A stretch of DNA of 64,000 nucleotides from assembly GCA_947599875.1 (NCBI GenBank), contig CANQFV010000004.1, forward strand, positions 1-64,000. The letters run 5' to 3'. Origin of the DNA: an uncultured Oscillospiraceae bacterium (GTDB lineage: Bacteria; Bacillota; Clostridia; Oscillospirales; Oscillospiraceae). Shown piece by piece: positions 39,611 through 47,493 of this stretch; position 1 is the first letter of the stretch, and every line of letters starts with the position of its first letter. A program made the position numbers and the translations under genes. The notes beneath the pieces are model-generated. The model saw only the letters and a program-made list of their open reading frames with translations. It ran no database searches and was not told where the DNA came from.

Positions 39611-40309
39611 TTGAAAATACTGATTTGCGACGACGAGATCCAATATCTCAACTCCCTGCGCAGCCATGTTCAGGAATATATGAACAACCGGCTGATTGCG
39701 TGCAATATCGTCACGGCCACATCCCCCGGAGAGGTGCTTTCCGGCGATATGAGCTTTGATCTTGCGTTCCTGGATATCCAAATGGATGATATGGACGGGA
39801 TCACGCTGGCCAAGGATCTGAAAAAGCGCAACGGCAAGCTTGCGCTGTTTTTCATCACGAACCATGACGAGTACCAGGACGACGCTATGGATGTGAACGC
39901 CTTCCGCTTCTTCTCCAAGCCCTTTGATGTGAAGAGGCTGTATTCCGGGCTTGACAAGGCGATGGAATACATCGACGAGGCGTATGTGGACATCTTTCTC
40001 TACGGGGACAACGCCCAGCAGCGGGTGCTTATCGACGACATCCTCTATATCACCCGGTCAAACAGAAAGGTGATCCTGAAAACGAACCGCCAAACCTTTA
40101 CGCTCCACTGCAATTTTGACCAGCTGTGCGAGAAAATGCCCCCGTTGTTCTTCTATCAGGTTCATAAATCCTTCTTTGTCAATCTCCACTATGTACAAAA
40201 ATACGCCTACACCGAGCTTATCCTGACGGACGGCACCAGGATCCCCGTCGCCCCCAGAAAACAGGCCGCTTTTCATCAATACTGGTTTGAATACTTAAGG
40301 AGGCGGTAA
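39611..40309 (+). CDS. LytTR-family response regulator (system 1)
   Basis: Protein of 232 residues. REC domain at 1-120: KILICDDEIQYL (acidic pocket), phospho-acceptor Asp in LAFLDIQMDDMDG, Thr in FFITNHDEYQ and Lys in FFSKPFDVKRL. C-terminal LytTR DNA-binding domain at about 135-230 (YITRSNRKVILKTN, FYQVHKSFFVNLHYV). It resembles AgrA/VirR and should respond to the kinase encoded two bases downstream. Start TTG 39611 has GGAGGGG at good distance and gives the conserved N-terminus. No agrB/agrD genes lie nearby. Confidence 0.9.
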   Translation: MKILICDDEIQYLNSLRSHVQEYMNNRLIACNIVTATSPGEVLSGDMSFDLAFLDIQMDDMDGITLAKDLKKRNGKLALFFITNHDEYQDDAMDVNAFRFFSKPFDVKRLYSGLDKAMEYIDEAYVDIFLYGDNAQQRVLIDDILYITRSNRKVILKTNRQTFTLHCNFDQLCEKMPPLFFYQVHKSFFVNLHYVQKYAYTELILTDGTRIPVAPRKQAAFHQYWFEYLRRR

Positions 40310-40311
40310 GA

Positions 40312-41601
40312 ATGCGCGACCCGGTCATTTCCTGCGTGGTGTACGCCTTTGACATGCTAATCGTATACATCTTTTATTCCCGCATCGCGGAAAAGAGATT
40401 TTCAACGGGCAAGTGCGTCCTTTTGGGGCTGATTCTCTTTGAGCTTGGCTCCGCCGTCAACCTGGTGTTCCAGAATAACGCGCTGGTGAATGCCATCGTG
40501 TCCATCGTCACCCACTTGTGCTTCGGCGTCTGGTGCTTCAAGTTCCGCCCCTTTCAGGCGGCGGGATACGCCGTCTGCCTCACGGTGATCAATTTTGCGC
40601 TGGAATTGGGATCCGTCCTGGCTTTTTCCGCCCTCACCCACACCCAGCCCACGGACTACAACACAAATCTCGCCCTGCTGATCGTGGAGTGTTCCACCTG
40701 CAAGGCCCTGCTGTTTCTGACGTGCCTCATTTTGTCCTACATCGCCGTGCCCAGCGCCAGGTGGTCAAGGCACCAGCTGTCGCTGTTGCTCTTCCCGACT
40801 TTATCCAGCGTGTGTCTTGCGATTTTCTGGTATATCTGTCTGCAGGACGGCATAGCGCCTAAGATCCAATATTTGCTGGCGGTCGCCAGTCTGCTCTTCT
40901 TCGGCTCAACAGTCCTCCTGTTTATCACCTATCAGCACGAGCTGGAGATGGACAGGGAGCGGATGCAAATGAAGAGTGAAAACCAGCGGCTCCTGACGGA
41001 GAAATCCTACTATGACATTCTGGATCAGCAAAACCAGCAGCTGATGGCCTACGCCCACGACGCCAAAAACCACCTTTCGGCGATCCAGTCTTTAAACACA
41101 GACCCGGCAATAGACCGGTACATCGTCGCCCTGTCGGATCAACTGAAAAGCTACACCAGCAACTGCCACAGCGGGAATATGATGCTGGACGTGATGATCA
41201 ATAAATACGTTTTGGAATGTGAGCGCCGGAATATTCGGTTTGACTACTATGTCCGCTCCTGCAACCTGAGGGATGTGGAGGACATCGACCTGGTGGCGAT
41301 CCTGGGGAATTTGATGGACAACGCTTTGACTGCGGCGGAACAGTCTCTAAAACGCTTCGTGTCCCTGGAAACCACCACGCGCAACGGATACAGCGTCATC
41401 GTCATCAGCAACGGCTGCGATGCCGCGCCCGAGACACGCGGAGGGCGTTTAGTCACCGCCAAGGAGGACAAAAAGCTCCACGGATACGGGCTGAAAAGCG
41501 TCTATAAGACCCTCAAAAAATATCACGGTGATTACAGCTGGGAATACAGCGAACCGGAGAAAACCTTCGTCGTCACGGTGATGATAGGAAGCTCACAGTA
41601 A
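40312..41601 (+). CDS. GHKL-domain sensor histidine kinase (system 1)
   Basis: Protein of 429 residues. Six membrane segments (about residues 5-205) form an AgrC-like sensor; a short coiled coil (HELEMDRERMQMKSENQRLL) leads to the phospho-acceptor region YAHDAKNHLSAIQS, with the His two positions before Asp. The GHKL ATPase domain has the N box LMDNALTAAEQ and a G box KLHGYGLKSV. It senses an unknown, possibly peptide, signal at the membrane. ATG 40312 has AAGGAGG and lies two bases after the regulator stop. Confidence 0.9.
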   Translation: MRDPVISCVVYAFDMLIVYIFYSRIAEKRFSTGKCVLLGLILFELGSAVNLVFQNNALVNAIVSIVTHLCFGVWCFKFRPFQAAGYAVCLTVINFALELGSVLAFSALTHTQPTDYNTNLALLIVECSTCKALLFLTCLILSYIAVPSARWSRHQLSLLLFPTLSSVCLAIFWYICLQDGIAPKIQYLLAVASLLFFGSTVLLFITYQHELEMDRERMQMKSENQRLLTEKSYYDILDQQNQQLMAYAHDAKNHLSAIQSLNTDPAIDRYIVALSDQLKSYTSNCHSGNMMLDVMINKYVLECERRNIRFDYYVRSCNLRDVEDIDLVAILGNLMDNALTAAEQSLKRFVSLETTTRNGYSVIVISNGCDAAPETRGGRLVTAKEDKKLHGYGLKSVYKTLKKYHGDYSWEYSEPEKTFVVTVMIGSSQ

Positions 41602-41637
41602 AAGACTGTATCCGATCCGGAATATCGCGTGGGCCCA

Positions 41638-41722
41638 CCGGACAGTACCAATATGCGCGCTGAACAAAAAATAATCAAGTGCCCCGGCACGACACGCGCT
41701 TTTCGCGGCATGAACGGCATGG
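41638..41722. repeat. Interspersed repeat family A, copy 3 (partial)
   Basis: GGACAGTACCAATATGCGC, then CTGAACAAAAAATAATCAA, GCCCCGGCACGACACGCG and CTTTTCGCGGCATGAACGGC match copies 1 and 2, but the second half is missing; instead the sequence runs into a promoter for the second LytTR system. Confidence 0.85.
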
Positions 41723-41730
41723 GGCCATTC

Positions 41731-41759
41731 TTGCTATTCGGGCAGCTGTGCGATATAAT
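41731..41759 (+). promoter_or_regulatory. Promoter of LytTR system 2
   Basis: TTGCTA (41731-41736), 17 bases, TATAAT (41754-41759), about 32 bases before the response-regulator start codon. Confidence 0.7.
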
Positions 41760-41791
41760 ATTACCATCCGTTACAGAAAGGGGGCGTGGAT

Positions 41792-42478
41792 ATGCTGGTT
41801 GCGATCTGCGACGACTCTCCCGACGATCTGGCACTTCTGCGCGGGTACTGCCGACAGTATGATCCCGGTCTTGCGGTCAGAACGTATTCCTCGGCAAAGG
41901 AGCTGCTGGCCTCCTACCCCACGGAAAAGCCGGACATCGTGTTTATGGACATCGAGATGGAGCCTCCCAACGGCTTTGAGGCCGCCCAGAGGCTCCGGGC
42001 GGAGCGGGACGGGCCGGTCATCGTGTTCACCACCCAGACCCTGAACTACGCCGTCCGGGGCTATGGGCTGGCGCTGCGGTATCTGCCAAAGCCCATCGAC
42101 TACGATACCTTCTCCCAGGTTCTGGAGCTTGCCCTGCGGGAGCGGACGCCCCAGAAAATCAGCGTATCTTCGGACAGCGGCACCGAGATTTTGAATGTGT
42201 CGGAACTTTACTGGTTTGAGGTCTATGGCCACAACGTCTGTTTCCACCTGGCGGACGGGCGGGAGCTTCAGGTGCGGTGTACCTTCTCCTCCATTTTGGA
42301 GCAGGTGCGGCCCTACGCCTTCGCCCAGATCCACAAGAGCTACTGCGTGAATCTGGCCTTTGTGGAGCGGGCGGAGCCAAACAGCGTGACCCTGACGGAC
42401 GGGGCCGCGCTCCCCGTGGGGAGGAGCTTTGTCAAGTCCTTCCGGGAGCGGTTGGGAAACTATCTGAGGGGGCGATAA
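41792..42478 (+). CDS. LytTR-family response regulator (system 2)
   Basis: Protein of 228 residues. REC domain 1-120 with AICDDSPDDLALL, phospho-acceptor Asp in IVFMDIEMEPPNG, Thr in VFTTQTLNYAVRG and Lys in YLPKPIDYDTF. LytTR domain at about 132-228 (ELYWFEVYGHNVCFHL, FAQIHKSYCVNLAFV). It is a paralogue of the regulator at 39611. ATG 41792 is favoured over GTG 41786 because AAAGGGGG lies eight bases before it. Its stop overlaps the possible ATA start of the downstream kinase. Confidence 0.9.
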   Translation: MLVAICDDSPDDLALLRGYCRQYDPGLAVRTYSSAKELLASYPTEKPDIVFMDIEMEPPNGFEAAQRLRAERDGPVIVFTTQTLNYAVRGYGLALRYLPKPIDYDTFSQVLELALRERTPQKISVSSDSGTEILNVSELYWFEVYGHNVCFHLADGRELQVRCTFSSILEQVRPYAFAQIHKSYCVNLAFVERAEPNSVTLTDGAALPVGRSFVKSFRERLGNYLRGR

Positions 42479-43677
42479 GCTGTGACCACTACGAGGGGCT
42501 GTTCGCGGAGCATCGGCGGCCATACGCGGCGTTTATCTATTACGCCGTGTGGTTCGTGGTCGGGGAGCTGGAGACGTTTTACCTGCCGATCCCCTGGCTG
42601 CGGTCACTGATCCTTTTCCTCATCGCGCTTGTGGGGAACTATGTCACCTATAAGACGAAGCCCCTGCCGTGCCTCTACAATACGGCGCTGTATTTTTTGG
42701 TCATCGTCTTCTCTGACGTGCTGTGCGCGGCGATCCTGACGGCGGCGGGATACGGGACGGAAATCGATATGGGCGGGTCGGAACGGATAGCCCTTATCGT
42801 CATGGCGCGGACAGTCAATCTCCTGCTCATCCAGATCCTGCTTCTCATCTTCCGGCGGGACAAGCCCCGCGCCTTCCCGCTGATATCCGTGCCCCTGTTT
42901 ATCTGCCAGATCCTCAGCTTTTGTGCCTGCTACAGGAGCTTCTCCGCTCTGAGCAGCGGCGAAAACTCAGGGACGATCCTGTTCACCACGCTGTCGCTGA
43001 TGGTGGTCAATATCATTATCTGCTTCTATGTGCGGATTTTAGAGGACTACTACCAGCGCCGGGCCGCTGACGCGGCGGCTGAGAGCCTGGCGGAGCTGCA
43101 GCGGCAGTATTTTGAGAACATGACCTCCCGCCAGGAGGAAACACGCGCCCTGTGGCACGACATCAAAAAATACGTCTCCGCAATGGAGACGATGGTCGCC
43201 TCGGACAACACCGACGAGGCCAAAAGGTGCTTTGAGGAGATCCGGGAGAAGTACGAAAAGGTGAGCATGAGCGTGGACGTGGGCAACACCGTGGTGGACA
43301 GCATTCTCAGCGACGCCGTGCGCCGGGCCGGGGAGGCGGATATTGATCTGCGGCTCAATGTCTGGGTGGCCCCGGAGATGAATATCCCCCCGGCGGATCT
43401 CTACATCATCATGGGGAACACCCTGGACAACGCCCTGGCGGCCTGTGGGGGACTCCCCCGGGAGGAGCGGGTCATAGAGCTTCTTCTGCGCCAGAGCAAC
43501 CGTCTTCTCTACTACGAGCTGAAGAACCCCTGTCCGCCTGACGGGGCGCCGAAAAAGGGCGGCATCCACGGCTACGGCCTCAGAAATGTCCGCGCCTGCG
43601 TGGAGAAGAACAAAGGGGCGATGGAGCTTTCCACGGCCGGGGGCATCTTCACCGTCAGCGTGCAGCTGAATGTTTGA
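42475..43677 (+). CDS. GHKL-domain sensor histidine kinase (system 2), start unclear
   Basis: About 400 residues. Six membrane segments (to about residue 190), a coiled coil (AAAESLAELQRQYFENMTS), the phospho-acceptor His in ETRALWHDIKKYVSAME, and a GHKL ATPase domain with N box MGNTLDNALAACGG and G box GIHGYGLRNVRACVE. The frame has no ATG, GTG or TTG near its natural beginning. The best-placed start, GTG 42482 after GAGGGGG, is out of frame; one extra G in the GGGG run at 42494-42497 would restore it. An in-frame ATA at 42475 overlaps the regulator stop, and GTG 42549 would cut into the first helix. Treat the first 25 residues as unresolved. Confidence 0.82.
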   Translation: MSCDHYEGLFAEHRRPYAAFIYYAVWFVVGELETFYLPIPWLRSLILFLIALVGNYVTYKTKPLPCLYNTALYFLVIVFSDVLCAAILTAAGYGTEIDMGGSERIALIVMARTVNLLLIQILLLIFRRDKPRAFPLISVPLFICQILSFCACYRSFSALSSGENSGTILFTTLSLMVVNIIICFYVRILEDYYQRRAADAAAESLAELQRQYFENMTSRQEETRALWHDIKKYVSAMETMVASDNTDEAKRCFEEIREKYEKVSMSVDVGNTVVDSILSDAVRRAGEADIDLRLNVWVAPEMNIPPADLYIIMGNTLDNALAACGGLPREERVIELLLRQSNRLLYYELKNPCPPDGAPKKGGIHGYGLRNVRACVEKNKGAMELSTAGGIFTVSVQLNV

Positions 43678-43776
43678 CAGCGGCACTTTGGTTTCCAGGT
43701 GATTTTTAGCCAAAAAGATAAAAGATATAATTTAGGGGGATGCGTCTCGGGCTGAGACGCATCCCCTTTTCGGTCT

Positions 43777-43886
43777 GTCAAAAATCTCAATATCCATATT
43801 TTATCCGGCGACATGTGCGTCGGATAAAATCCCATTTGTCGCACGTTCCCCTTGTCGGGAAAAGGCCGAAGGCCTTTTCCCGACAG
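43777..43886. repeat. Interspersed repeat family B, copy 1
   Basis: Two modules: a hairpin TTTTATCCGGCGACA/TGTGCGTCGGATAAAA near 43799-43830 and a second one, GTCGGGAAAAGGCC/GGCCTTTTCCCGAC, near 43854-43884, joined by TTTGTCGCACGTTCCCCTT. Related copies are at 47190-47424 and, second module only, 56716-56762. It could double as terminator for the convergent kinase and BlaR1 genes. Confidence 0.8.
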
Positions 43887-43889
43887 TCT

Positions 43890-45860
43890 TTATATCTCCC
43901 CCATCATGGTCAGGAGCAGGTAGACGGCGGGCCGGTTTTCCTCGATCCACTCCGCGTCGTGCTGATCCCTCACGGACAGCGCGGAGGCCTTCCACGCGTC
44001 AAAATACTCCTGCCCGGTTTCCGCCTCCAGCCAGAGTCGGGACTCCGGGGCTATGTCGTCAAGGGCGGCTCTCATAATTTGCCCCCGCAGATCCGTCTGG
44101 CCGCCCTTTAAAAACTCCGCAAAGCAGTATTCCAGGGTGCGCATACTGTAATCGACCAGCTCCCGGAATTCCTCCGGGTGGGCCTGGATATAGGCCGAAG
44201 GATCGGAGGCGTATGTGGGGCCGCCGCAGATCGTCAGGAAAAGCTTCTCCAGGGTCTGGAAGGCCTCGGTCTGATCCGGGGAGAGCGCGGCGGTCTCCCC
44301 GGCGGTTTGTCCGCCCACGGTCGAGTCCGTGACAAGGGGTTGGGGCACGTCGTTTTTGTGCGCCTCAATGAACGCCGGGATGTCATCCGTCTCAAGATCG
44401 GCGCAGTCGCCCGCCTCGTTTCTGACCTGCAGGTAGATATACAGAGGCTCCGCCTCCGGAAGACCGCCCACCAGGACTTCAAAGAGGTCGTCGATCTCAT
44501 AGCGCATGATGTAGAGACCCGAGCCGATCTCCCACCCCTGATACCGGTCAAAATCCGTCCAGGTCAGGGACTCCCCCTTGCGGGAGAGCATGACCACCTC
44601 GTCCAGGGTCAGTCTCCGCCCGACGGCATCGTTGCCCTCCTGCACCCAGCGGACGTAGGCCCACTGGCGCTGTGTGCTGTCCACCCTGTCCAGGTCAACG
44701 AGCGTCCCGCACTCCTGATAGGTATAAAAATCCTCCGTCCGGGACGGATAGGTGAAATACTTGACGCCCCGCAGCCCCGTATTGCCCGCCTGCTCCGGGG
44801 TCAGCTTCCCGGCGTACTCGTAGCCGTAGGGCAGTGAGGACACCGGCGTATAGGGGGCCAGATAGCTGACGCCGTCCATTTGCAGGGTGGGCGCCCCGTC
44901 GGAGGGGAGCTTGGCAGGCTCCTGATCCGTCTTATTCGTGGCAAAGCACACCGTCACCGCCACGCAGGCGGCCACAGCCGCGACGATCACCCAAAAGGCC
45001 GGTTTTTTGTAGTTCAGCACGTTCTTCACCCTCTCCCTTACGCCCACCTCCCCGAAGGCCAGGGGGCAGCTTATCACCGGCCGCCGTTGGACACTGCACT
45101 CCAGGAGGGCGATGGAATACTGCTTCTTCCCCTCCACGTCCATCTGCCGGATGACCTTTTCGTCGCAGGCAAGCTCGATATCCCGGCTCAACAGCGCGTA
45201 GGCCGCCCAGCACAGGGGGTTGAACCAGTGGATCGACAGGATCAGAAAGCCCAGCGGCTTCCACCAGTTGTCCCGCCTTGCCAGATGGGCCTTCTCATGG
45301 GCGATCACCGGCCCTAAGGAGGCACCGGCGATGTGGGAGGGCAGGTAGATCCGGGGCCGGACAAGGCCCAGGATAAACGGGGATTTGACCCGGTCGCACA
45401 AGTAGACGTTTCCCTCGCAGGGCACCCCCTCCGCCACGCTCCGGCGCACCCGCACATAGCTGATCAGCGCGTACAACAGCATCGCGGCGATGCCGGCGAG
45501 CCAGATGGCGGACGCCGCCAGCGTCCAGACGTAGAGGGGGTTGACCCCGGCGCCCGGATCCGGGGCAAAGGACTCCGTGAGGGCGGGGTTGACCGCGTTG
45601 TTCAGGGCGGGAATGCCGCTGTTGACGGCGGGCGCCCCGTACCGGATGTCACTGACGACGATGGCCTCGTTGCTGGGCAGCAGACTCATGGCGCTTTTCA
45701 GGGAGAGGGGAACCGTCAACCGCAGGGCCACGACCCCCCACAGGAGGACGGAGAGCCACTTGGGCGCCCTCTTCATCACAAGGCGGAAGAGGAACACCGC
45801 CAGGATCAGCCAGCTTGCGGCGATGCTCATGTTCAGCGTTTTCAGGAAGATATCGGTCAT
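43890..45860 (-). CDS. BlaR1-like M56 metallopeptidase receptor (operon 2)
   Basis: Protein of 656 residues, longer than BlaR1. N-terminal membrane segments (about 7-30, 38-58, 112-135), the zinc motif HEKAH in VIAHEKAHLARRDNWW near 195, then IHWFNPLCW and DIELACDEKV, all typical of M56. A last membrane segment at about 300-320 (AFWVIVAAVAACVAVTV) is followed by an extracellular domain of over 300 residues that is not a penicillin-binding sensor. It probably cleaves or triggers loss of the BlaI-like repressor. ATG 45860 comes one base after the repressor stop; GTG 45869 is an alternative. Confidence 0.88.
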   Translation of the reverse strand: MTDIFLKTLNMSIAASWLILAVFLFRLVMKRAPKWLSVLLWGVVALRLTVPLSLKSAMSLLPSNEAIVVSDIRYGAPAVNSGIPALNNAVNPALTESFAPDPGAGVNPLYVWTLAASAIWLAGIAAMLLYALISYVRVRRSVAEGVPCEGNVYLCDRVKSPFILGLVRPRIYLPSHIAGASLGPVIAHEKAHLARRDNWWKPLGFLILSIHWFNPLCWAAYALLSRDIELACDEKVIRQMDVEGKKQYSIALLECSVQRRPVISCPLAFGEVGVRERVKNVLNYKKPAFWVIVAAVAACVAVTVCFATNKTDQEPAKLPSDGAPTLQMDGVSYLAPYTPVSSLPYGYEYAGKLTPEQAGNTGLRGVKYFTYPSRTEDFYTYQECGTLVDLDRVDSTQRQWAYVRWVQEGNDAVGRRLTLDEVVMLSRKGESLTWTDFDRYQGWEIGSGLYIMRYEIDDLFEVLVGGLPEAEPLYIYLQVRNEAGDCADLETDDIPAFIEAHKNDVPQPLVTDSTVGGQTAGETAALSPDQTEAFQTLEKLFLTICGGPTYASDPSAYIQAHPEEFRELVDYSMRTLEYCFAEFLKGGQTDLRGQIMRAALDDIAPESRLWLEAETGQEYFDAWKASALSVRDQHDAEWIEENRPAVYLLLTMMGEI

Positions 45861-45861
45861 G

Positions 45862-46221
45862 CTATTCACCCGCCTTGTCGATCAGATCCCGGATCTGGGC
45901 AATTTCCTGGGCGGTGAGCTTCTTTTCGCTGGTAAAGGCGGCCAGAAAGGCGGGGAGCGACCCGGCGAAGGTCTCATCCACATATTTTTTGCTGTGGCGG
46001 GCGTAAAATTCCTGCCGGGACAGGAGGGATGTCACCACGCCGTTGTTGTTTTGGAACAGGCCCTTGTCGCACAGCCGGCGCAGGACGGTGTGCGTTGTGG
46101 TGCGCTTCCAGGTAAGCTTCGCCGCGGCGAGCTTGATAAGCTCCGAGGACGTCACCGGCTCCTTTTCCCAGATGATGTCCGCAAACCGGGCCTCCACGGC
46201 CCCCAGTTGGATCTCTGCCAT
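45862..46221 (-). CDS. BlaI/MecI-family repressor (operon 2)
   Basis: Protein of 119 residues. Winged helix 1-72 (LGAVEARFADIIWEKEPVTS, TTTHTVLRRLCDKGLFQNNNG) and a C-terminal dimerisation region ending AQIRDLIDKAGE. It should bind the two 17-bp dyads at 46235-46277 and repress its own transcript. ATG 46221 has GGGAGG ten bases upstream. It shares little beyond family features with the repressor at 33075, so the two operons are likely independent. Confidence 0.9.
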   Translation of the reverse strand: MAEIQLGAVEARFADIIWEKEPVTSSELIKLAAAKLTWKRTTTHTVLRRLCDKGLFQNNNGVVTSLLSRQEFYARHSKKYVDETFAGSLPAFLAAFTSEKKLTAQEIAQIRDLIDKAGE

Positions 46222-46234
46222 AGGTTGACCTCCC

Positions 46235-46288
46235 GTCTACACATTGTAGTCTCACCGATAGACTACACTATGTAGACGCACTTGTCAA
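46235..46288 (-). promoter_or_regulatory. BlaI operators and promoter (operon 2)
   Basis: Two perfect dyads, GTCTACA-CAT-TGTAGTC (46235-46251) and GACTACA-CTA-TGTAGAC (46261-46277), of consensus GWCTACA-N3-TGTAGWC. A minus-strand TTGACA (46288-46283), 17 bases, TAGTCT (46265-46260) has the upstream dyad across its spacer and -10. Confidence 0.87.
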
Positions 46289-46359
46289 GTCTTTTTTTCA
46301 AAATCCTTCGCTCATGCTTTGTCCCCGGTCAAAAAACCCAAAAAATATGTCACATATAC

Positions 46360-46388
46360 TTGACTTATATTCGGATATATGTTACTAT
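46360..46388 (+). promoter_or_regulatory. Promoter of XRE plus membrane protein pair 2
   Basis: TTGACT (46360-46365), 17 bases, TACTAT (46383-46388), about 20 bases before the XRE start codon. Confidence 0.72.
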
Positions 46389-46408
46389 TTGTGCGAGGGG
46401 TGGTCACA

Positions 46409-46648
46409 ATGGGCAGGAACGTAAAAATCAAAGCGGCGAGGGGGGCGTTGGACATGACGCAAAAGGCACTTGCGGAGGCCGTGGGCATCTCCCGGCAGAC
46501 AATGAACGCCATAGAGCAGGGGGATTACAATCCGACGATCAAACTATGCCGCGCAATTTGCAAGGTACTGGGAAAATCGCTTGATGAATTGTTTGGTGAG
46601 GAGGAAAATGAACATGAAAAACAAGAAAGCGGAAAATATGCTGGATGA
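46409..46648 (+). CDS. Small XRE-family regulator (pair 2)
   Basis: Protein of 79 residues. Helix-turn-helix MTQKALAEAVGISRQTMNAI followed by EQGDYNPTIKLCRAICKVLG and SLDELFG is closely similar to the regulator at 12489; here a Glu/Lys tail of about 15 residues is added because the frame runs into the next gene. ATG 46409 has GAGGGGTGG upstream. It overlaps the membrane-protein gene by 35 bases. Likely autoregulates the pair. Confidence 0.9.
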   Translation: MGRNVKIKAARGALDMTQKALAEAVGISRQTMNAIEQGDYNPTIKLCRAICKVLGKSLDELFGEEENEHEKQESGKYAG

Positions 46649-47090
46649 AATGCAGGACAACAAATTGCTGAAAATTGAGGAGTTCGGTTTTTGGCTGGTG
46701 TTCTGGGTGCTGTTTGCCGTCATCCTTGTGCAGGCGCTGATGGGGGCAACGCTGAAGGAGCTGGCCGGTGAGGTCATAGCCCTGCTGGCGGCAAGCGTCA
46801 CTATCGCCTTTTCCAGCCTAAAAAACGGCCTGTGGACGCGAAAATATGCCCCAACTCTTAAAGGGAACGTCATGGCAAGCGCCGTTCCATCCCTCATCTT
46901 CGGGGTTTTCAACGCCGTCCGGGCGTTTGTCATTCTGAAAAAGCCCATCGCGTTTCGCCCCACCGTCCAAATCGTCGCAATGTGTGCCGGCGTGTATGTC
47001 CTGTGCTTTGCGCTTCTGGAGGTCTTCCGCCTGATCTATGGGAGAAGGCGGAAGAAGTTGGACGATATTGAGGAGGAAAAGGATCGGTAA
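46614..47090 (+). CDS. Membrane protein paired with XRE regulator (DUF6773-like)
   Basis: Protein of 158 residues with four hydrophobic segments (about 22-45, 52-72, 92-112, 122-145) between charged ends (KNKKAENMLDEMQDNK and GRRRKKLDDIEEEKDR). It resembles DUF6773-type proteins that are always found beside a small XRE regulator. ATG 46614 has GAGGAGGA at eight bases; ATG 46608 is too close to it. It may be the target whose dosage the regulator controls. Confidence 0.75.
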   Translation: MKNKKAENMLDEMQDNKLLKIEEFGFWLVFWVLFAVILVQALMGATLKELAGEVIALLAASVTIAFSSLKNGLWTRKYAPTLKGNVMASAVPSLIFGVFNAVRAFVILKKPIAFRPTVQIVAMCAGVYVLCFALLEVFRLIYGRRRKKLDDIEEEKDR

Positions 47091-47189
47091 AGGCGCGGTA
47101 GATGCCGTGCTCCACAGGGGACGCCGGTGTTCCGGTGACGTCAGGCTCTCTCCCGGCGTCAATGTCCGGGGCTTTTTCGACAGAGTCAA

Positions 47190-47424
47190 ATACCCCATCG
47201 GCGATTGCCGATGGGGTATCTCAGTTTGTCAAAAAACTCTTTTTTCAATGATTTTTCCGGCGGCATGTACGTCGGAAAAATCCCCTTTTGTCGCCCAAGT
47301 GTGCCCCAGCGGGGCGCGCGCAGGGCGACGGCAGGAAGATTTGGCGTAAATTCCGCAGAATTTACGGCGAATCTTCCGCACGTTCCCCCTCTGTCGGAAA
47401 AGGCCAAAGGCCTTTTTCGACAGG
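47190..47424. repeat. Interspersed repeat family B, copy 2, with extra hairpins
   Basis: Contains a perfect 13-bp stem ATACCCCATCGGC/GCCGATGGGGTAT (47190-47219), module 1 of family B (TTTTTCCGGCGGCA/TGTACGTCGGAAAAA, near 47249-47278), an inserted stretch with the dyad GCGTAAATTC/GAATTTACG, and module 2 (GTCGGAAAAGGCC/GGCCTTTTTCGAC, near 47393-47421). Nothing in 47091-47493 looks coding. Confidence 0.75.
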
Positions 47425-47493
47425 CTGATCTTCTATTCTCAACTTTGGATGACCATTTTCCCCTTCTGCGGGGCGGGTTTCCTGTAACGGGAA

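Noticed and set aside
39287-39865. 192-codon minus-strand frame over repeat A and the LytTR regulator
   Set aside because: Combines repeat sequence with antisense of a well-supported gene.
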